NCBI RefSeq assembly: GCF_900116715.1
Contig: NZ_FPBM01000002.1
Coordinates: forward strand, 412,589 to 476,588
DNA: 64,000 nt
Origin: Polaromonas sp. YR568
GTDB taxonomy: Bacteria > Pseudomonadota > Gammaproteobacteria > Burkholderiales > Burkholderiaceae_C
Direction: 5' to 3'
Shown here: positions 27,203 to 35,481 of the stretch, piece after piece
Position numbering within the stretch: position 1 is the stretch's first letter
Layout of the letters: the number at the start of each line of letters is the position of its first letter
Notes under the pieces: generated by a model
Seen by the model: the letters and a program-made list of their open reading frames with translations, nothing else
The model's database searches: none
Told to the model about the DNA's origin: nothing
Position numbers and translations under genes: made by a program

Positions 27203-28162
27203 CTAGCGGCGGGCCGGTGTTGCCCGCTTCGATGCCGGCCTGGTGCGAATACCTATCGTCTGCTCGATCAAACCGCCGCCGTCACTCATCAAAAAATCCT
27301 TGAAGGCTTGCGCCACCGGCGTGAGGCGCTTGTTGCGGCGGTGCACGACATACCAGTGCAGCATCAGCGGAAAGCCCTGAACATCGAGCACAGTCAGGCT
27401 GCCGACCTGCAGTTCGCGGCTGATGGTGTGCGCCGATAAAAAGCTCACGCCCATACCGGCGATAACCGCCTGCTTGATGGTTTCCGTGCTTTTGATTTCC
27501 ATCGCGATATTGAGCTCGGCCAGGTGGGCGCCAAAGCCCTCTTCCATCGAATTCCAGGTGTCGGAGCCCTTTTCACGCACCACAAAAGGCTCGCTCGCCA
27601 GGCGCGATAACGGGATGCGCTTTTTACTGGCCAGCGGGTGGTCGGGCGCGGCCACGACCACGTAGGGATGCGGCGCAAACGGCTCGCTCACGGTGTCCAT
27701 GTCCAGCGGCGGGCGCACCATCACAGCCAGGTCTGTCAGGTTGTCGGTGAGCTGGTTAAGGAGCTCTTCGCGGTTGCACACGCCGAAGTCCAGGCTCACG
27801 CCCGAATGGCGCCGCGCAAATTCCACCAGCAAACGCGGAAAGAAATAATCGCCGGCGCTGATCACCGCGACATTCAGCTTGCCGCCGGAGATGCCCTTGA
27901 ACTGCGCCATGGCTTCTTCCACCTCTTTGAACTGCTGGATGATGATGCGGCTGGAATGCAGCATCTCCACACCTGCAGGCGTGAGGTGGATTTTTTTGCC
28001 CAGCTGCTCAAACAGCGGAAGGCCGGCGTGATCCTCCAGTTTGTTGACCTGGATGGAAACCGCCGGCTGCGTCAGGTGCAGCTCTTCAGCGGCGCGCGAA
28101 AAGCTCAGGTTCCGGGCCACAGCCTCAAACACCTTGAGCTGGCGCAATGTTGCGTTCTTCAT
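27203..28162 (-). CDS. LysR-family regulator, CbbR-like
   Basis: 319 aa. N-terminal winged HTH (TLRQLKVFEAVARNLSFSRAAEELHLTQPAVSIQVNKLE) and LysR substrate-binding domain. The opening and the HTH closely recall CbbR regulators of Calvin-cycle genes, but no cbb operon is in the window. Basic C-terminal tail (ASKRATPARR). Its upstream region carries a 42-bp AT-rich element repeated before the 33166 gene, which suggests autoregulation and control of that operon (inference). Confidence 0.9.
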   Translation of the reverse strand: MKNATLRQLKVFEAVARNLSFSRAAEELHLTQPAVSIQVNKLEDHAGLPLFEQLGKKIHLTPAGVEMLHSSRIIIQQFKEVEEAMAQFKGISGGKLNVAVISAGDYFFPRLLVEFARRHSGVSLDFGVCNREELLNQLTDNLTDLAVMVRPPLDMDTVSEPFAPHPYVVVAAPDHPLASKKRIPLSRLASEPFVVREKGSDTWNSMEEGFGAHLAELNIAMEIKSTETIKQAVIAGMGVSFLSAHTISRELQVGSLTVLDVQGFPLMLHWYVVHRRNKRLTPVAQAFKDFLMSDGGGLIEQTIGIRTRPASKRATPARR

Positions 28163-28188
28163 ACCAAGCCTTCAATCCATAACTCTTG

Positions 28189-28230
28189 AATAATCCATAG
28201 TATCAAATGGTTTAGTAAAGAGTAATCATT
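28189..28230. promoter_or_regulatory. AT-rich element A, likely LysR operator
   Basis: Lies just upstream of the CbbR-like gene. Ungapped comparison with 33030-33071 gives 31 of 42 identical bases, in the same orientation. Conserved blocks: TAAT, CATAG, ATCAAAT, TTTA and TAATCATT. No gene lies in this intergenic stretch, so the likeness is not coding. Interpreted as a binding site of the adjacent LysR protein. Confidence 0.55.
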
Positions 28231-28270
28231 GATTGGCAGCCAGCCCGCCGCAAGCGGCCTTGGCGGAAGG

Positions 28271-29182
28271 CTACTTCTTCTGGTCAGCCCACCAGGCCTC
28301 GCCGAACTGGCCCTGCAACCAGGCGACAAAACCGCTGACCTTTGCCGGCACCAGCTGGGGCGAAGGGTAAACCGCATGAATTTCCTGTGACGGCAGCGTC
28401 CAGTCCTCCAGCACAGGCATCAACGCGCCACTGCGTATCGACTCATGCGCCACATACTTGGGCAAGGCGGCCACCCCCATGCCGCCGCGCGCCGCCACCA
28501 GGAGTGCCGAGAGATTGTTCGAGCGCAAGGGCCCGCTGACCGAGACGGGAAGCGCATGGCCCTCAGCGCCGGTGAAATGCCAGCGCGCATCACCCTGCAC
28601 CGTGCTGTAAACCAGCGCATCGTGCGCAACAAGGCCGGCCGGGTCGGCCGGTGCGCCGCGCTTTTTGATGTACTCGGGCGAAGCCACCACCACCCATGGG
28701 TTGATGCCGAGGTAACGCGCACCCAGCGTCGAGTCGGCCAGCGGCCCCATCCGGATCGCCACGTCAATGCCTTGTTCGACCAGGTTGACGTAACGATCTT
28801 CAAAGTTCAGCTCGATCTGCAGCTTGGGATGCAACTGCATGAAGCGCATGACGAGCGGCACCAGCACGCGCCGCCCGAAAGCCACTGAGGTGGTGATTCG
28901 CAGGCCGCCTTGCACCTGCGACTGCAGCAGCGCCGCCACGGTCTCAGCCTCTTCGACATGGTGTGCGATCAGCTTGCACTTGGCGTAATACAGCGCGCCT
29001 ATCTCGGTGGGCGTCACGCCGCGCGTCGAGCGGTGTAGCAGCCGCGAGCCGAGTTGCTTTTCCAGTTGCACCACCAGTTTGGTGGCCGAGGGCTGGCCCA
29101 TGCCCATGTCGGCCGCGGCCTTGCTGAAAGAGCCGAGGTCAACCACGCGAATGAAAAGCCGGATGGCTTGAATGCGGTCCAT
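28271..29182 (-). CDS. LysR-family regulator, probable regulator of gcl
   Basis: 303 aa from the ATG at 29182 (MDRIQAIRLFIRVVDLGSFSKAAADMGMGQPSATKLVVQLE). The HTH is of the DsdC/AaeR-like crp-independent LysR subgroup that begins MDRIxAMxxFxxV. LysR effector-binding domain follows. The gene is divergent from gcl-hyi-glxR, with a perfect palindrome between them, so it probably controls that operon and itself. The effector may be glyoxylate or a related acid (inference). Confidence 0.9.
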   Translation of the reverse strand: MDRIQAIRLFIRVVDLGSFSKAAADMGMGQPSATKLVVQLEKQLGSRLLHRSTRGVTPTEIGALYYAKCKLIAHHVEEAETVAALLQSQVQGGLRITTSVAFGRRVLVPLVMRFMQLHPKLQIELNFEDRYVNLVEQGIDVAIRMGPLADSTLGARYLGINPWVVVASPEYIKKRGAPADPAGLVAHDALVYSTVQGDARWHFTGAEGHALPVSVSGPLRSNNLSALLVAARGGMGVAALPKYVAHESIRSGALMPVLEDWTLPSQEIHAVYPSPQLVPAKVSGFVAWLQGQFGEAWWADQKK

Positions 29183-29223
29183 GGCCGCAAGTAGACCACG
29201 GCGCCACGAGTGCGGCAACTATT

Positions 29224-29240
29224 TATTCCAGTTTGGAATA
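29224..29240. promoter_or_regulatory. Palindrome TATTCCA-GTT-TGGAATA, LysR operator candidate
   Basis: Perfect inverted repeat with 7-bp arms and a 3-bp centre. It contains the LysR consensus T-N11-A (TTCCAGTTTGGAA). Located 41 bp upstream of the divergent LysR start and about 90 bp before gcl, the standard position for an LTTR recognition site. Confidence 0.65.
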
Positions 29241-29328
29241 AGCGTAATGCACGGCGCAGGGATTCCCCGGAACAGCCAAGGCCACGACCATCAGCCCAAC
29301 GTTCAACAACCCCTTAGAGGAGACTTCG

Positions 29329-31125
29329 ATGGCAAAAATGAAGGCCGCCATGGCCGCCGTACTGGTAATGGAAAAAGAAGGCATCACCCAGGCCTTCGGT
29401 GTTCCGGGCGCGGCAATCAACCCGCTGTATTCGGCGCTGCGCGAGCGCCAATCCATCACTCACATCCTGGCGCGCCACGTCGAGGGCGCCTCCCACATGG
29501 CCGAGGGTTACACCCGTGCCGCGGCAGGCAACATCGGCGTGTGCATAGGCACCTCGGGCCCCGGTGGCACGGACATGATCACCGGCCTTTACTCGGCCAG
29601 CGCCGACAGCATTCCCATCCTCTGCATCACCGGCCAGGCGCCACGTGCACGGCTTTACAAAGAAGACTTCCAGGCGGTGGACATTGAATCGATCTCCAAA
29701 CCAGTCACCAAATGGTCGTGCACGGTTCGCGAACCCGGCCAGGTCCCCCGCGCCTTTCAGCAAGCCTTTCACCTGATGCGTTCGGGCCGCCCCGGCCCGG
29801 TGTTGCTTGACCTCCCCTTCGACGTGCAGATGGCCGAAATCGAGTTCGACATCGACACCTACGAACCCCTGCCGGTCTACAAGCCCGCAGCCTCGCGCAA
29901 GCAGATCGAAAAAGCCCTGGACATGCTGGCAGCGGCCGAGCGCCCGCTGATCGTGGCCGGCGGCGGCATCATCAATGCCGACGCAAGCGACTTGCTGGTG
30001 GAGTTTGCCGAGCTGACCGGCGTGCCGGTCATTCCCACCCTGATGGGCTGGGGCACGATTGCCGACGACCACCCGCTGATGGCAGGCATGGTTGGCCTGC
30101 AGACCAGCCACCGCTATGGCAACGCGACCATGCTCGCCAGCGACTTTGTGCTGGGCATTGGCAACCGCTGGGCCAACCGCCACACAGGCTCGGTCGAGGT
30201 CTACACCAAGGGCCGGACGTTTGTGCACGTCGATATCGAGCCGACGCAGATCGGCCGGGTGTTCACGCCCGACTACGGCATCGTTTCCGACGCGAAAGCT
30301 GCGCTGGAGCACTTCGTGCAAATTGCCCGAGAGCGCAAGGCCGCCGGCCAGCTGCCGGACCGCAGCGACTGGGCTTACCGCTGCGCCGAACGCAAGCGCC
30401 TGATGCACCGCAAGACCCATTTCGACAATGTGCCGATCAAGCCGCAGCGCGTGTACGAAGAGATGAACAAGGCGTTTCCGCGCGACACCATTTACGTCAG
30501 CAACATCGGCCTGAGCCAGATCGCGGCCGGGCAATTCATGCAGATCTACGGCCCGCGCCAGTGGATCAACTGCGGCCAGGCCGGCCCACTCGGCTGGTCG
30601 ATGCCGGCGGCACTTGGTGTGGTGGCCTCCGACCCTTCGCGCACCGTGGTGGCCATCACCGGCGACTATGACTTCCAGTTCCTGCTCGAAGAACTGGCGG
30701 TGGGTGCGCAGTTCCAGTTGCCTTATGTCCACGTGCTCGTCAACAACTCCTACCTCGGCCTGATCCGCCAGGCCCAGCGCGGCTTCGAGATGGACTACTG
30801 CGTGCAGCTGGCCTTTGACAACATCAACGTGCCTGACTCCGACGACAAACTGCGCAGCTATGGCGTGGACCATGTGGCGGTGGTGGAAGGCCTGGGTTGC
30901 AAGGCGCTGCGCGTCAAGCACCCCGATGAAATCCAGGGCGCACTACAGCAGGCGCGAGCGCTCGCCGCGGAGCACCGGGTGCCGGTGGTGGTGGAAATCA
31001 TCCTCGAGAAGGTCACCAACATCGCCATGGGCACGGAGATCGACAAGGTCAACGAGTTCGAAGACATCGACTGCCGCCATCCCGAAGGCCTGCGCGGCCT
31101 GGAACTGGCCGGCCTGCTCGAGTAA
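29329..31125 (+). CDS. gcl: Glyoxylate carboligase (tartronate-semialdehyde synthase)
   Basis: 598 aa ThDP enzyme joining two glyoxylates to tartronate semialdehyde plus CO2. The family hallmark is present: valine 51 in [11 protein letters not shown] replaces the glutamate found in other ThDP enzymes. Other motifs: [17 protein letters not shown], and the ThDP site [12 protein letters not shown] to VNNSYLG. C-terminal segment [18 protein letters not shown] is typical of Gcl. RBS GAGGAGAC precedes the start. First gene of gcl-hyi-glxR. Confidence 0.96.
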   Translation: MAKMKAAMAAVLVMEKEGITQAFGVPGAAINPLYSALRERQSITHILARHVEGASHMAEGYTRAAAGNIGVCIGTSGPGGTDMITGLYSASADSIPILCITGQAPRARLYKEDFQAVDIESISKPVTKWSCTVREPGQVPRAFQQAFHLMRSGRPGPVLLDLPFDVQMAEIEFDIDTYEPLPVYKPAASRKQIEKALDMLAAAERPLIVAGGGIINADASDLLVEFAELTGVPVIPTLMGWGTIADDHPLMAGMVGLQTSHRYGNATMLASDFVLGIGNRWANRHTGSVEVYTKGRTFVHVDIEPTQIGRVFTPDYGIVSDAKAALEHFVQIARERKAAGQLPDRSDWAYRCAERKRLMHRKTHFDNVPIKPQRVYEEMNKAFPRDTIYVSNIGLSQIAAGQFMQIYGPRQWINCGQAGPLGWSMPAALGVVASDPSRTVVAITGDYDFQFLLEELAVGAQFQLPYVHVLVNNSYLGLIRQAQRGFEMDYCVQLAFDNINVPDSDDKLRSYGVDHVAVVEGLGCKALRVKHPDEIQGALQQARALAAEHRVPVVVEIILEKVTNIAMGTEIDKVNEFEDIDCRHPEGLRGLELAGLLE

Positions 31126-31172
31126 CGCGACCCGCCCTCACCTCACCCATCAACCCACACCGAAAGCACATC

Positions 31173-31970
31173 ATGCCCCGCTTTGCAGCGAACCTGACCA
31201 TGCTCTTTAACGAGGCGCCTTTCCTCGACCGCTTTGAACGCGCGGCGCAAGCCGGCTTTGAGGCTGTCGAATTTTTATTCCCGTATGCCTTCGACCCCAG
31301 CGAAATCCGGCAACGCCTGGAAGCCCATGACCTGAAGCTGGTATTGCACAACCTGCCCGCAGGCGACTGGGATGCGGGCGAGCGCGGCATCGCCTGCCTG
31401 CCCCGGCGCGTCGATGAATTCCGCGCCGGCGTGGTCAAAGCCGTGGACTATGCCAAGGCGCTGGGCGTCGGCCAGCTCAATTGCCTGGCCGGCAAGGCCC
31501 CGCCGGACATGGACGGCGCGCTGCTACGCCGGACCTTTATTGCCAACCTGCGCTACGCCGCCGCCGAGCTCAAAAAAGCGGGCCTCAAGCTGCTGATCGA
31601 GCCGATCAACACCTTTGACATTCCGGGCTTCTACCTGAACCGCACCGCGCAGGCGATCGAGATTCTGGACGAAGTCGGCGCGGACAACGCCTTTGTGCAG
31701 TACGACCTCTACCACGCACAGCGGATGGAGGGAGAGCTGGCCGCGACGCTGCAGAAATACCTGCACCGCATCGGCCACGTCCAATTGGCCGACAACCCGG
31801 GCCGCAATGAGCCGGGCACAGGTGAAATCAACTACAGCTTTCTGTTCGCCCATCTTGACCGCCTTGGCTACAAGGGCTGGGTCGGCTGCGAATACAAGCC
31901 CGCGACCACCACGGAAGCGGGACTGGGCTGGTGCTGCCAGCATCTGGCCGGCGAAGCGGCCGCAGTTTAA
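31173..31970 (+). CDS. hyi: Hydroxypyruvate isomerase
   Basis: 265 aa TIM-barrel of the Hyi/xylose-isomerase-like family. MPRFAANLTMLFNEAPFLDRF is the standard N-terminus; metal ligands lie in LLIEPINTFDIPGF, VQYDLYHAQRMEG, GHVQLADNPGRNEPGTGEINY and VGCEYKP. Interconverts hydroxypyruvate and tartronate semialdehyde. Follows gcl by 47 bp and precedes glxR, the conserved order of the glycerate pathway. Confidence 0.95.
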   Translation: MPRFAANLTMLFNEAPFLDRFERAAQAGFEAVEFLFPYAFDPSEIRQRLEAHDLKLVLHNLPAGDWDAGERGIACLPRRVDEFRAGVVKAVDYAKALGVGQLNCLAGKAPPDMDGALLRRTFIANLRYAAAELKKAGLKLLIEPINTFDIPGFYLNRTAQAIEILDEVGADNAFVQYDLYHAQRMEGELAATLQKYLHRIGHVQLADNPGRNEPGTGEINYSFLFAHLDRLGYKGWVGCEYKPATTTEAGLGWCCQHLAGEAAAV

Positions 31971-31998
31971 AAAAAGATAAAGAAGATAAAAGGACACC

Positions 31999-32931
31999 AT
32001 GCAATCGTCTGCATTAAAAATCGGCTTCATTGGCTTGGGCATCATGGGCGCGCCCATGGCGGGCCACCTTATCCAGGCTGGGCACCAGCTGTTTGTCTAC
32101 ACCCTGGGCAAGATGCCGGAAGCGATCTCCGGCAGCAGCGCCACCCAGTGCATGAGCGCCCGCGGTGTGGCTGAACGCGCCGACATCATCTTCATCATGG
32201 TGCCCGACACACCTGATGTGGAAGCGGCCCTCTTCGGTGAAGCAGGTATCGCCGCCGGCCTCAAGGAGTCCGCAGGAAAGTCCGGAACAAGCTCGGGCAA
32301 GGTGGTCGTCGACATGAGTTCGATCTCGCCTATCGCCACCAAAGCCTTCGCACAGAAAATCAACGCCTTGGGCTGCGACTATCTTGATGCGCCGGTCTCC
32401 GGCGGCGAAGTCGGCGCCAAGAACGCGACGCTGTCCATCATGGTCGGCGGTGCGGAGGCGGTGTTTGAACGCGTCAGCCCGCTGTTCGCGTTGATGGGGA
32501 AAAACATCACGCTGGTCGGCGGCAATGGCGACGGCCAGACCGCCAAGGTCGCCAACCAGATCATCGTGGCGCTCACCATTGAAGCGGTTGCCGAAGCCCT
32601 GTTGTTTGCGTCCCGTGCCGGCGCCGACCCGGCGCGCGTGCGGCAGGCCTTGATGGGTGGCTTTGCGTCGTCCAAGATTCTCGAGGTGCACGGCGAACGC
32701 ATGGTCAAGCGCAACTTCGAGCCGGGCTTTCGCATCGAGCTGCACCAGAAGGACCTGAACCTCGCTCTGTCTACCGCGCGCCAGCTGGGCATCTCGCTGC
32801 CCAACACGGCCACCGCGCAAGAGCTGTTCAACGCCTGCAGCGCGCACGGCGGCAAAGCCTGGGATCACTCCGCGATGGCGCGGGCGCTGGAGAAGATGGC
32901 CAACTTCGAGATCGGCCAGAAGCCCGGCTGA
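31999..32931 (+). CDS. glxR: 2-hydroxy-3-oxopropionate (tartronate semialdehyde) reductase
   Basis: 310 aa beta-hydroxyacid dehydrogenase. NAD(P)-binding GFIGLGIMGAPMAGHL at the N-terminus, substrate motif DAPVSGGEVGAKNATLSIMVGG, and catalytic lysine in GQTAKVANQIIV. An insertion of about ten residues (KESAGKSGTSSG) near residue 90 is unusual for the family. Reduces tartronate semialdehyde to D-glycerate. Last gene of gcl-hyi-glxR and followed by a terminator. Confidence 0.95.
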   Translation: MQSSALKIGFIGLGIMGAPMAGHLIQAGHQLFVYTLGKMPEAISGSSATQCMSARGVAERADIIFIMVPDTPDVEAALFGEAGIAAGLKESAGKSGTSSGKVVVDMSSISPIATKAFAQKINALGCDYLDAPVSGGEVGAKNATLSIMVGGAEAVFERVSPLFALMGKNITLVGGNGDGQTAKVANQIIVALTIEAVAEALLFASRAGADPARVRQALMGGFASSKILEVHGERMVKRNFEPGFRIELHQKDLNLALSTARQLGISLPNTATAQELFNACSAHGGKAWDHSAMARALEKMANFEIGQKPG

Positions 32932-32978
32932 GCAAGCGCCAGCGCAAACCGCAATAGAAATCACTGACCGGATGAATG

Positions 32979-33007
32979 ATCGAGAGCCTGAGTGCTCTCG
33001 ATTTTCT
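32979..33007 (+). terminator. Rho-independent terminator after glxR
   Basis: Stem ATCGAGAGC / GCTCTCGAT with a 6-base loop, followed by TTTTC. The outer bases GATGAA/TTTCATC extend the pairing. Placed 48 bp after the glxR stop. Confidence 0.75.
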
Positions 33008-33029
33008 TTCATCCAATGCATTAGTCATG

Positions 33030-33071
33030 AGTAATACATAGCATCAAATACTTTAACTATCATTAATCATT
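33030..33071. promoter_or_regulatory. AT-rich element B, copy of the LysR upstream element
   Basis: Sits in the 234-bp gap between glxR and the next operon. It matches element A at 28189-28230 at 31 of 42 positions without gaps. It ends about 95 bp before the ATG at 33166, a suitable place for activator binding. The surrounding DNA is markedly AT-rich for this genome. Suggests that the CbbR-like regulator controls the 33166-35344 operon. Confidence 0.55.
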
Positions 33072-33165
33072 CTTTCTTTTTACAGTTGCCTCAAGCCCGC
33101 GCAAAAAACACCCATAGATGCCGGGCAGTGCCTCACGAGCGCCAACCCTTCAAAGGAGAACCCTC

Positions 33166-33534
33166 ATGCTCAATACCTTGCTTGACAACACCGCCACCGA
33201 CCTGGCCCGCCATGCCTACAACGCCGCGTTTGAAGAACTCGGCCTGAACTGGCATTGGGATGCCGCGACTTACGCGCGCCTGCAGGCCACCAGCCAGGGT
33301 ACGGTGCGCACCTACCTCGAAACCGAGCAATCGCACCTGCTGCGTGCTTACGAAGCAGACTTCCTGGTGGAAGCCATTGAAGCCGCCAAAGCCCGTTGCC
33401 ACGCCAGCATGGCCGCTAACAGGGCCACTCCGGCGCCATATACCGTCTGGTCCCATCAGCCGCTTGCACCGGCCAGCCGCGCGCCCCAAAACACCCCAGC
33501 ACCCCGGTTCACCCCGAGTGCGCTGCATACGTGA
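33166..33534 (+). CDS. Small protein resembling a CbbY/HAD cap fragment
   Basis: 122 aa. Residues about 15-60 (RHAYNAAFEELGLNWHWD, TYARLQATSQGTVRTYLE) and FLVEAIEAAKARCHASM resemble the beginning and cap helices of CbbY-type HAD phosphatases. The catalytic DxD motif expected at the N-terminus is missing (MLNTLLDN), and so are all later HAD motifs. The last 40 residues are Pro/Ala-rich. AAAGGAG precedes the ATG at 33166 and the gene is 9 bp from the next, so it is probably translated. It may be a degenerate remnant or a small regulatory protein. Recognition is from memory of the family and is tentative. Confidence 0.6.
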   Translation: MLNTLLDNTATDLARHAYNAAFEELGLNWHWDAATYARLQATSQGTVRTYLETEQSHLLRAYEADFLVEAIEAAKARCHASMAANRATPAPYTVWSHQPLAPASRAPQNTPAPRFTPSALHT

Positions 33535-33543
33535 AGGCCCGGA

Positions 33544-34311
33544 ATGTCTAAACGTTGGCTGCGCTTCAAGGAAGGTACCTCGACCGGCTTTGGAATTCTG
33601 GAGGGCGAGAACATCAGGGTTTGCCAGGGCGACATGTTCTCGGGCGCGGTGCCTACGGACCGGATGGTGCCGCTGGCCGGTGTCGAACTATTGATGCCAG
33701 TGCGGCCCAGCAAGGTCATCGCGATGTGGAACAACTTCCACGCCCTGGGCCAGAAGCTCAACCTGGCCGTGCCGGCCGAGCCGCTCTATCTGATCAAAGC
33801 GCCAAACTCTTACCTGGATCCAAACGGAATCATCGTCAAACCGCCCTGCAACGGCAAAGTGGTTTTTGAAGGTGAACTGGGCATCGTCATCGGCAAAACC
33901 TGCAAGCAGGTTTCCGAGCAGCACGCCATGGACCACGTGTTCGGCTACACCTGCGCCAACGATGTGACGGTTGCCGACATCCTGAACCGCGATGCCTCGT
34001 TTGCCCAGTGGGTGCGCGCCAAAGGGCTGGACACCTTCTGCCCTTTCGGCCCCGTCGTGGCTACGGGTCTTGATCCTGAAAAGCTGGTGGTGAAAACCAT
34101 CCTCAACGGTGAAATTCGCCAGGACTACCCCGTCAGCGACATGCGCTTTTCAGTCAGGCAGCTGGTGAGCCTGATCTCCCAGGATATGACGCTTTATGCT
34201 GGCGATATCATTCTGTGCGGCACGTCCATCGGCGTGGGATCCATGAAACCGGGAAGCACGGTCGAGGTGGAGATTGCCGGCATCGGCAAGCTCAGCAACC
34301 GGTTCGAATAA
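33544..34311 (+). CDS. Fumarylacetoacetate hydrolase-family protein
   Basis: 255 aa. FAH-fold motifs: SKVIAMWNNFHALGQ, PLYLIKAPNSYLDPNG, VVFEGELGIVIGK (metal glutamates), FGYTCANDVTVADI (metal aspartate) and GDIILCGTSIGVGSMKPG. The family includes 2-keto-4-pentenoate hydratases, ureidoglycolate lyase-like enzymes and oxaloacetate decarboxylases. Beside a glyoxylate operon, ureidoglycolate lyase or acylpyruvase activity is possible but not shown. Second gene of the 33166-35344 operon. Confidence 0.88.
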   Translation: MSKRWLRFKEGTSTGFGILEGENIRVCQGDMFSGAVPTDRMVPLAGVELLMPVRPSKVIAMWNNFHALGQKLNLAVPAEPLYLIKAPNSYLDPNGIIVKPPCNGKVVFEGELGIVIGKTCKQVSEQHAMDHVFGYTCANDVTVADILNRDASFAQWVRAKGLDTFCPFGPVVATGLDPEKLVVKTILNGEIRQDYPVSDMRFSVRQLVSLISQDMTLYAGDIILCGTSIGVGSMKPGSTVEVEIAGIGKLSNRFE

Positions 34312-34333
34312 TGTTTTTGCCAGGAGTACGGGT

Positions 34334-35344
34334 GTGAAGATTGCGATCATTGGAGCCGGGGCCATCGGCGGTTATGTGGGCGTGAAATTGGCTTTGGCCG
34401 GCGAGGACGTCACTTTCATCGTACGGGGCGCCAACCTGGAGGCCATCCGCAAAAAAGGCATGAAGCTCATCATGCACGACGGCACCGAACATGTTGCAGA
34501 GAATGTCAAGGCGACCAACAACTACGCTGAAGCCGGCCCGCAGGATCTGATCATCCTGGCCATGAAGGCGCACCAGGTAGAGGCCGTGGCCAACGACCTT
34601 CCAAAGCTGTTCGGGCCTGACACCGCCGTGGTGACCATGCAAAACGGCATCCCCTACTGGTACTTCCATAAACATGGCGGCCCGCTTGAAGGCAGCCAGG
34701 TCCACAGCGTGGACCCGAGCGGCTTGCAGCTGAAAATGATTCCGCCAGAGCGCGTCATCGGCTGTGTCGTCTACCCCGCCTCTGAACTCGTGGCGCCCGG
34801 TGTCGTGAAACACATTGAAGGCGACCGCTTTCCCGTGGGCGAGCTCGACGGCTCAACGAGCGAACGCGTCACGCGAATTTCGGAGTGTTTTTCCAAGGCC
34901 GGGTTCAAGGCCCCGGTGCTGGACAACATCCGTTCGGAAATCTGGCTCAAGCTCTGGGGGAACCTCACCTTCAACCCGATCAGCAGCCTGGCGCACTCCA
35001 CGCTGGTGGACATCTGCCAGTTTCCGCTGACACGCGACCTGGCCGCCAACATGATGCGCGAAGCGCAAGAGGTCGCTCACAAACTGGGCATCGAGTTTCG
35101 CGTCACGCTGGACAAGCGCATCGCCGGCGCCGAGAAAGTCGGCAAGCACAAGACGTCCATGCTGCAGGACATTGAAGCCGGCCGGGCTCCGGAAATCGAT
35201 GCGCTCGTGGGCTCGGTGGTGGAGCTGGGGCGTCTGACACAAACCCCCACGCCGCATATCGACACGGTGTATGCCCTCGTCAAGCTGCTCGCGAAAACCA
35301 TGGGCGAGGAACGCGGACAGGTGCGGCTTCAGCTCGCCGCCTGA
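34334..35344 (+). CDS. PanE/ApbA-family 2-dehydropantoate 2-reductase homologue, candidate oxalyl-CoA reductase
   Basis: 336 aa, starting at a GTG (34334) after AGGAG. N-terminal NADPH-binding GAGAIGGYVGVKLALAGEDV; C-terminal PanE domain with catalytic lysine in KLWGNLTFNPISSLAH and TSMLQDIEAGRAPEID. PanE makes pantoate, but no other pantothenate gene is nearby. In Methylobacterium extorquens the PanE homologue PanE2 reduces oxalyl-CoA to glyoxylate. This gene lies between gcl-hyi-glxR and oxc-frc, so the same role is a reasonable hypothesis. The reaction cannot be read from the sequence. Confidence 0.85.
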   Translation: MKIAIIGAGAIGGYVGVKLALAGEDVTFIVRGANLEAIRKKGMKLIMHDGTEHVAENVKATNNYAEAGPQDLIILAMKAHQVEAVANDLPKLFGPDTAVVTMQNGIPYWYFHKHGGPLEGSQVHSVDPSGLQLKMIPPERVIGCVVYPASELVAPGVVKHIEGDRFPVGELDGSTSERVTRISECFSKAGFKAPVLDNIRSEIWLKLWGNLTFNPISSLAHSTLVDICQFPLTRDLAANMMREAQEVAHKLGIEFRVTLDKRIAGAEKVGKHKTSMLQDIEAGRAPEIDALVGSVVELGRLTQTPTPHIDTVYALVKLLAKTMGEERGQVRLQLAA

Positions 35345-35353
35345 TGCTTCCTT

Positions 35354-35397
35354 GATGGCCGGGCTTTGAGCCCGGCATCAATCGGCCTGCGCAGGCC
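35354..35397. terminator. Two adjacent hairpins after the panE-like gene
   Basis: A stem GATGGCCGGGCT/AGCCCGGCATC at 35354-35379 with a 3-base loop is followed by the palindrome GGCCTGCGCAGGCC at 35384-35397. No T-run follows on the plus strand (an A-run does), so classical termination is uncertain. It lies in the convergent gap between the panE-like gene and the PhnD-like gene. Confidence 0.4.
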
Positions 35398-35481
35398 AAA
35401 AAAACCTCAAGAATTTGCTGCGGCGCACAACAATCTCTCCTGTTGGCGCGGCCTGCGGCAAGCCCCAAAAAAACTACCGCC

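Noticed and set aside
27203..28162. Assignment as the regulator of a Calvin-cycle operon
   Set aside because: The protein is CbbR-like, but no RuBisCO or other cbb gene is in the window, so only the family name is kept.
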